This document shows positions 7,033 through 10,499 of a stretch of 10,499 nt of DNA, one piece after another (the first letter of the stretch is position 1; every line of letters begins with the position of its first letter). The notes under the pieces are model-generated. The model did no database searches and was not told where the DNA came from. It saw only the letters and a list, made by a program, of their open reading frames with translations. This stretch comes from Gammaproteobacteria bacterium. Lineage in GTDB: Bacteria > Pseudomonadota > Gammaproteobacteria > SZUA-152. A program made the translations under genes and the position numbers. Location of the stretch: NCBI GenBank assembly GCA_024762755.1, contig JANTGX010000052.1, positions 1 through 10,499 of the forward strand, in the 5' to 3' direction.

Positions 7033-8196
7033 TCACTTGCTGAGCAGGGTAACGCCTGAGCGGGTACCGACCCACACCTTGCCGCCGGCGGTCGGCACGA
7101 TGGCATAGACGTTGTCGTCCAGCAGACCGTCTGCCCGGGTGAAGACCTGCCAGGTCTTACCGTCATAGCGGGTCAGGCCGCCATTGGTCCCGAACCAGAA
7201 GGCACCCTCTTCGTCCTGCGCCATGCTGTAGACGACATTACCTGCCAGGCCATCGCGCGTGGTGAAGTTGTGCCACTGACTGCCGTCGTAGTGCGATACG
7301 CCACCCCCCCAGGTGCCCGCCCACACCGTGTCGTCCTTGGCCACGATGAGGGTGAAGACGTAGTTGGGATTATAGGTCTCGCGACCCGCCGCCATGATGC
7401 TCAGGTCGTGTCGGGAACGGGTACCCAGACCGGTGTTGCTACTCACCGGCAGGTTGTCTTCGTTGCCGGCGCCGAGCCCTTCTTTGTGCGTCCAGGTGAA
7501 CCACTTCTCACCGTCGAACATGTTCATGCCGCCCTCGGTGCCGATCCACACCCGGTCTCGGGAATCCACGCCCAGGCCATAGACCCACTCGTTGACCAGT
7601 TCTGCCAGGTAGGTGGTGAACTTCTCCTGCTTGGGGTCGAGGTGGCTGAGGCCGGCCCAGGTGCCGATCCAGATGCCCCCCTTGCTGTCCTCGGCGAAGG
7701 AGTAGACCCAGTAGTCGGCCAGGCCGTGCATGGGGAAATAGGTCTTCCATTGCCCATCCGGAGACAAGCGGCTGATGCCGCCACCATTGGTGCCGAACCA
7801 GCGATTGCCCTGGCTATCGATCAGGATGCCGAAGACGTACTCATTGGCCAGTCCCTGTTCGCGGGTGTAGGTGTTGCGCAGTTGACGGCTCTTGACGTCG
7901 ACCTGCAGTACGCCGACGCTGGTGCCGACCCACAGGCTGTCATCGCGGGGATCAAAGGCCATGGAGCGCACATAGGTATGCTCGCCCACGTTGAAGGTGT
8001 CCACGACCGCATAGCCGACCTTGCGTGCGGTGGCGGCGGGGGCCGTCTGGCCCTGCGGCGCGAGGGCGGCCGGTGCCGCGGCCTGGGGGGTGCTGCCCTG
8101 GGGTGATGTCGCCGGTTCGCCAGGGTGCTCGTCGGAACAACCCAACAGGCCACCGAGGGTGACGGCGGCGAGGAGGGTCAGGGCGGAAAATCTCAT
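7033..8196 (-). CDS. Propeller lipoprotein, seven-bladed (two-component regulator propeller type)
   Basis: The protein has 387 residues. Residues 1-19 are a lipoprotein signal peptide, with LLGC placing the lipidated Cys at residue 20. The next residue is Ser, not Asp, so outer-membrane sorting is likely. A Pro/Ala/Gln-rich linker (24-57) precedes seven blade repeats with the key Trp at 89, 133, 176, 217, 292, 334 and 375. Spacing is 41-44 residues except 75 between blades 4 and 5, the same place as in the downstream paralogue. That insertion also ends in NPNY (276-279). Recurrent phrases are GLA or DGL turns before each blade and TWGGG or TNGG motifs. No effector or catalytic domain is present. 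The start ATG overlaps the stop of the upstream cytochrome gene by one base, so the two are probably translationally coupled. I infer a sensing or protein-interaction scaffold linked to the cytochrome; this is unproven. Confidence 0.87.
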   Translation of the reverse strand: MRFSALTLLAAVTLGGLLGCSDEHPGEPATSPQGSTPQAAAPAALAPQGQTAPAATARKVGYAVVDTFNVGEHTYVRSMAFDPRDDSLWVGTSVGVLQVDVKSRQLRNTYTREQGLANEYVFGILIDSQGNRWFGTNGGGISRLSPDGQWKTYFPMHGLADYWVYSFAEDSKGGIWIGTWAGLSHLDPKQEKFTTYLAELVNEWVYGLGVDSRDRVWIGTEGGMNMFDGEKWFTWTHKEGLGAGNEDNLPVSSNTGLGTRSRHDLSIMAAGRETYNPNYVFTLIVAKDDTVWAGTWGGGVSHYDGSQWHNFTTRDGLAGNVVYSMAQDEEGAFWFGTNGGLTRYDGKTWQVFTRADGLLDDNVYAIVPTAGGKVWVGTRSGVTLLSK

Positions 8197-8507
8197 CAGA
8201 AGAGGGTCCTAATATAGGCGATGGTGTCGAGGATCTGCTGGTCGGTGAGGATGCCCTCGAAGGCGGGCATGACGACCTTGCCGCGCTTGATGAAATCGAG
8301 CAGTTCCTGGTCTGGCTTCATCATCCCCTCACCGCGGCCAAAGGCGGGCACCGCGACCATGGTGGGAAAGCCTTCCACACCGTGGCAGCCGGCGCATTTG
8401 TCGAGATAGATCTGGTGCCCCTTCTGCGGATCACCGGCCTGTGCGTTGACGGCGAACAACATCAGGGACAAGACGACGAGACGACGAAGGATGGTCATGC
8501 GTTTCAT
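8196..8507 (-). CDS. Secreted mono-haem class I cytochrome c
   Basis: The protein has 103 residues. Residues 1-24 are a Sec signal peptide (MKRMTILRRL then a hydrophobic core, ending AQA before GDPQ). The mature protein of about 79 residues has one haem motif CAGCH (38-42) and a likely distal ligand Met80 in VVMPAF. A C-terminal helix (TDQQILDTIAYIRTLF) completes the minimal class I fold. It should act as a small periplasmic electron carrier, or as a redox sensor for its partners. GGAGG seven bases before the ATG supports the start. The gene is followed by a one-base overlap with the propeller lipoprotein and preceded, after 148 bases, by ccmI. The size and MPAF motif are like c5/c6/c55X-type cytochromes, but I cannot assign a specific donor or acceptor. 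Confidence 0.92.
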   Translation of the reverse strand: MKRMTILRRLVVLSLMLFAVNAQAGDPQKGHQIYLDKCAGCHGVEGFPTMVAVPAFGRGEGMMKPDQELLDFIKRGKVVMPAFEGILTDQQILDTIAYIRTLF

Positions 8508-8625
8508 GTGTTGGCCTCCAATGAGGGTCGGATCGGGTTAGAGGTCGGTCGACCGGATCAGGCCCGGCAGACCGTAGGCGGGTCGGGCGCCACCCTGTTG
8601 GCGATCGCCCGGCCCACGCCCTCGT

Positions 8626-8642
8626 CCGGCCATACCGGCCGG
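8626..8642 (-). repeat. GC-rich hairpin between ccmI and the cytochrome gene
   Basis: CCGGCC (8626-8631) and GGCCGG (8637-8642) form a perfect 6-base stem with a 5-base loop, just after the ccmI stop. No T-run follows on the minus strand, so it is at most a weak terminator, attenuator or RNA-stability element. Confidence 0.3.
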
Positions 8643-8655
8643 CGGGTGAGCAATA

Positions 8656-9918
8656 TTACGGGACGACGGTATCGATCACCAACTCCAGGTCGCCCGCCGA
8701 GGCCACCGGCACCGGCCCCTGCAGGGTCTGCAGGTCGCCGCTCTGTGGGATGGCGTTGCCGCTCTTGGAGATACGCGCGCCGACCATTACCTGCGGGAAA
8801 CTGGAGAGTTTCATAGACGGACGCATGGCCATGCTGTCGTCGAGGGTGAACTCCAGTGGCAGATCCTTCACCTGCTTGCGCACGATGGCCAGCGGCATGC
8901 GCGGCCCCTTGGCGGCGCGGGCGAAAACGAACACGGTATCTTCCGGCGAGACCTTGTCCTTCAGGGCCTCGGACAGTCGTACCACGCCATGCAGGCTGGC
9001 ACCCGCAGCCGACCCGGCGGCCTTCTGCAGGGCGGCCTCCTCGGTCGCCGTGGACATGCCCAACATCTGCTTGATCTCGCCGATGTTGCGCTGCATCTGC
9101 ACATAGTTCTCCGAACCCTCCGGGAACTGCCTCACCAGGCGCTGCCAGTAGTCCAGGGTGGTCTTGTAGTCTTCCGCCTGGTAGCTGGCCGTGCCCGCCA
9201 GCCAAAGGGCCTTTTGGTGATCGGGCTGCAGGCTCAGGGCCTTCTTCACCAGTTCATAGGGCTTGCCCGCCATCTGCCGGCCCTGGGCCATGGCCGCGGC
9301 ATCGGCCCAATCGGCAAGCAGGTTGGGGTCGCTGTCACCGATCAGCGCCGAGGCCTTGGCATAGGCCTGACTGGCCGGGCCGAATTGTTTGAGGAAGTAG
9401 TACGAACGCGCCAACATCACCCAGCCTTCGGCGTCGTCCGGGTTTTCTTCGAGGTGCTTGCGCAGGGCGGCGACCTGTTCCTCCAGGGTGCCTTCGTGGC
9501 CCTCGGCCTGCACCACGGGGGTCGCCTTCTCCGGCTCCAGACCGGCGGCGCCCGCGCCCAGCAGGCCATACAGGCCGGCGGCGACCACTGGGATCACCAG
9601 GGCGATGACCACGGCGGCGGCGCGTCCGACCACGCGGTCCACCTGCTCGGCGGCGCTGTTCTCGCCCTCGTCGCCGCCGCTCTCTTGCACGAAGTCACGC
9701 TCAACGTCCTGCTTGGCGGTCTCGTACTGTTCCTGGGTGATCACGCCGGCGGCCAGATCGGCCTCCAGTTCCTTCAACTTGTCCTTGAAGATGGTCAGAT
9801 TCAGCTCGTCGCGTGCCAGGGTCTCACGTTCCGTGGCCCGACTCCTGATCAACGGGGGGAGCAGGAAAAGCAGCGCGGCGACGATGAGCAGGATGGCTAC
9901 CAGCCAGAAAATCATCAT
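8656..9918 (-). CDS. ccmI: Cytochrome c biogenesis protein CcmI
   Basis: The protein has 420 residues. CcmI is the apocytochrome chaperone of System I: it holds the C-terminal end of unfolded cytochromes c and hands them to the CcmF/CcmH haem ligase. Transmembrane segment 1 is at 3-22 and segment 2 at about 101-120. They flank a cytoplasmic loop with a Leu-rich charged helix (43-76). Residues 145-285 are TPR-like helical repeats (for example DDAEGWVMLARSYYFLKQFG, PDHQKALWLAGTASYQAEDY). A C-terminal beta-rich domain (about 308-420) has the SMAMRPSMKLSSFPQV stretch and closing VIDTVVP seen in gammaproteobacterial CcmI/CcmH fusion tails. The ATG overlaps the ccmH stop in an ATGA. The E. coli arrangement fuses this region to CcmH; here they are separate genes. 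Confidence 0.93.
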   Translation of the reverse strand: MMIFWLVAILLIVAALLFLLPPLIRSRATERETLARDELNLTIFKDKLKELEADLAAGVITQEQYETAKQDVERDFVQESGGDEGENSAAEQVDRVVGRAAAVVIALVIPVVAAGLYGLLGAGAAGLEPEKATPVVQAEGHEGTLEEQVAALRKHLEENPDDAEGWVMLARSYYFLKQFGPASQAYAKASALIGDSDPNLLADWADAAAMAQGRQMAGKPYELVKKALSLQPDHQKALWLAGTASYQAEDYKTTLDYWQRLVRQFPEGSENYVQMQRNIGEIKQMLGMSTATEEAALQKAAGSAAGASLHGVVRLSEALKDKVSPEDTVFVFARAAKGPRMPLAIVRKQVKDLPLEFTLDDSMAMRPSMKLSSFPQVMVGARISKSGNAIPQSGDLQTLQGPVPVASAGDLELVIDTVVP

Positions 9919-10436
9919 GATGCATTCTTCTTGTCAGTACCGGCATGCAGCAGCTGCGCCAGGCGCTCGCTCTCATCCGCCGAGAGGGGTGAATCGTCCA
10001 TCGCCGCCTGGCGACGCTTCTTCAGGTTGAACATGAGGACACCGATGCCCACCAGGAGCAACAGAAAGGGGCCGGACCACAACAGGTAGGTGGTGGGTTT
10101 CACCGGCGGGCGATAGAGCACGAAATCGCCATAGCGATGCACCATGTAGTCGACGATCTCCTTTTGCGTCTTGCCCTCGTGCACCATGTCGCGCACCTGA
10201 TTCTTCAGGTCGACGGCCAGTTCGGCGTGGGAATCGGCGATGGTCTGGTTCTGGCACACCAGGCAGCGCAGCTCGCTGGCGATGGCATTGACCTGTTTCT
10301 CCAGCACGGGGTCCTCGGCCAGGGGCGGGGCCTCCTTGGCCTGCAACGGCGCCAGAGGCAGTACCAGCATTGTGGTCATGGCCAAAGCCTTCGCCCAGCG
10401 ACGAGCCCGACGACCCTCTGCGGGTCCGGCCTTCAT
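9915..10436 (-). CDS. ccmH: Cytochrome c-type biogenesis protein CcmH (apocytochrome thiol reductant)
   Basis: The protein has 173 residues from the ATG at 10436. A signal peptide (1-33, basic then hydrophobic, ending LQA) is followed by a periplasmic three-helix domain with the signature LRCLVCQNQTIADS, giving redox Cys58 and Cys61. YGDFVLYRPP (102-111) follows, then a transmembrane segment at about 118-137 and a short basic cytoplasmic tail. CcmH keeps the CXXCH thiols of apocytochromes reduced for haem attachment. The start is uncertain. ATGs at 10457 and 10466 are in frame and would add 7 or 10 residues, and no start has an ideal ribosome site. The MKAG start gives the most natural signal peptide. 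The gene overlaps ccmI by ATGA, and ccmG would be expected just beyond the right edge. Confidence 0.92.
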   Translation of the reverse strand: MKAGPAEGRRARRWAKALAMTTMLVLPLAPLQAKEAPPLAEDPVLEKQVNAIASELRCLVCQNQTIADSHAELAVDLKNQVRDMVHEGKTQKEIVDYMVHRYGDFVLYRPPVKPTTYLLWSGPFLLLLVGIGVLMFNLKKRRQAAMDDSPLSADESERLAQLLHAGTDKKNAS

Positions 10437-10499
10437 ACCTAAATTTCTGCAAATCATCGAGCACATGCCTTTTTCACTTCAGGGGAAACCTTGCTTACA

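Noticed and set aside
8653..8682. Sigma-70-like promoter for the cytochrome gene (TTGGTG, 18 bases, TAATAT, minus strand)
   Set aside because: The -35 box matches only 3 of 6 and the -10 box 4 of 6 consensus positions, and the -10 box overlaps the ccmI stop. Too weak to list as a feature.
8558..9205. Minus-strand frame overlapping ccmI
   Set aside because: It is a different reading frame of the same strand as ccmI, with Arg/Gly-rich nonsense translation.
10456..10498. Possible C-terminus of ccmG in one minus-strand frame (VSKVSPEVKKACAR then stop)
   Set aside because: Only about 14 codons are visible, codon use is unlike the neighbours, and the tail is too short to identify. It would overlap the ATG at 10457 by ATGA, so sequence beyond the edge is needed to decide.

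Overview
The window looks like chromosomal DNA from a GC-rich gammaproteobacterium. The evidence is the gene content: a yifB-ubiK pair divergent from glnK-amtB, a UbiK accessory factor, and a System I cytochrome c maturation locus with separate CcmH and CcmI proteins. A Chromatiales or sulfur-oxidiser-like lineage is possible, but the sequence alone does not fix the genus.

Left part (1-3176, minus strand). Reading leftwards from 3176: ubiK (ubiquinone biosynthesis accessory factor), yifB/comM (Mg-chelatase-like AAA+ ATPase), a small lipoprotein of unknown function, and an HlyD/RND-type periplasmic adaptor that runs off the left edge. The lipoprotein and the adaptor overlap by an ATGA. Centre (3177-5218): a divergent regulatory region with a good NtrC-type site and a canonical sigma-54 promoter, followed on the plus strand by glnK and amtB and closed by a strong intrinsic terminator. 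This is the standard nitrogen-limitation module: AmtB conducts ammonium and GlnK (PII) gates it.

Between 5219 and 5660 there are about 440 bases with no gene I can recognise, lying between two convergent terminators.

Right part (5661-10436, minus strand). Reading leftwards from 10436: ccmH and ccmI (haem ligation arm of cytochrome c maturation, overlapping by ATGA), a 148-base gap, then a compact three-gene unit: a small secreted mono-haem cytochrome c, a lipoprotein carrying a seven-bladed regulator-type beta-propeller, and a second membrane-anchored protein with the same seven-bladed architecture. The unit ends at an intrinsic terminator. The twin propellers are clear tandem paralogues. 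They share an unusual insertion between blades 4 and 5 and have no kinase, cyclase or DNA-binding domain.

The cytochrome plus twin propellers, placed directly after cytochrome maturation genes, is the part of the window I cannot match to a described pathway and is the best candidate for a new system. The rest is well-conserved housekeeping or nitrogen-control sequence.
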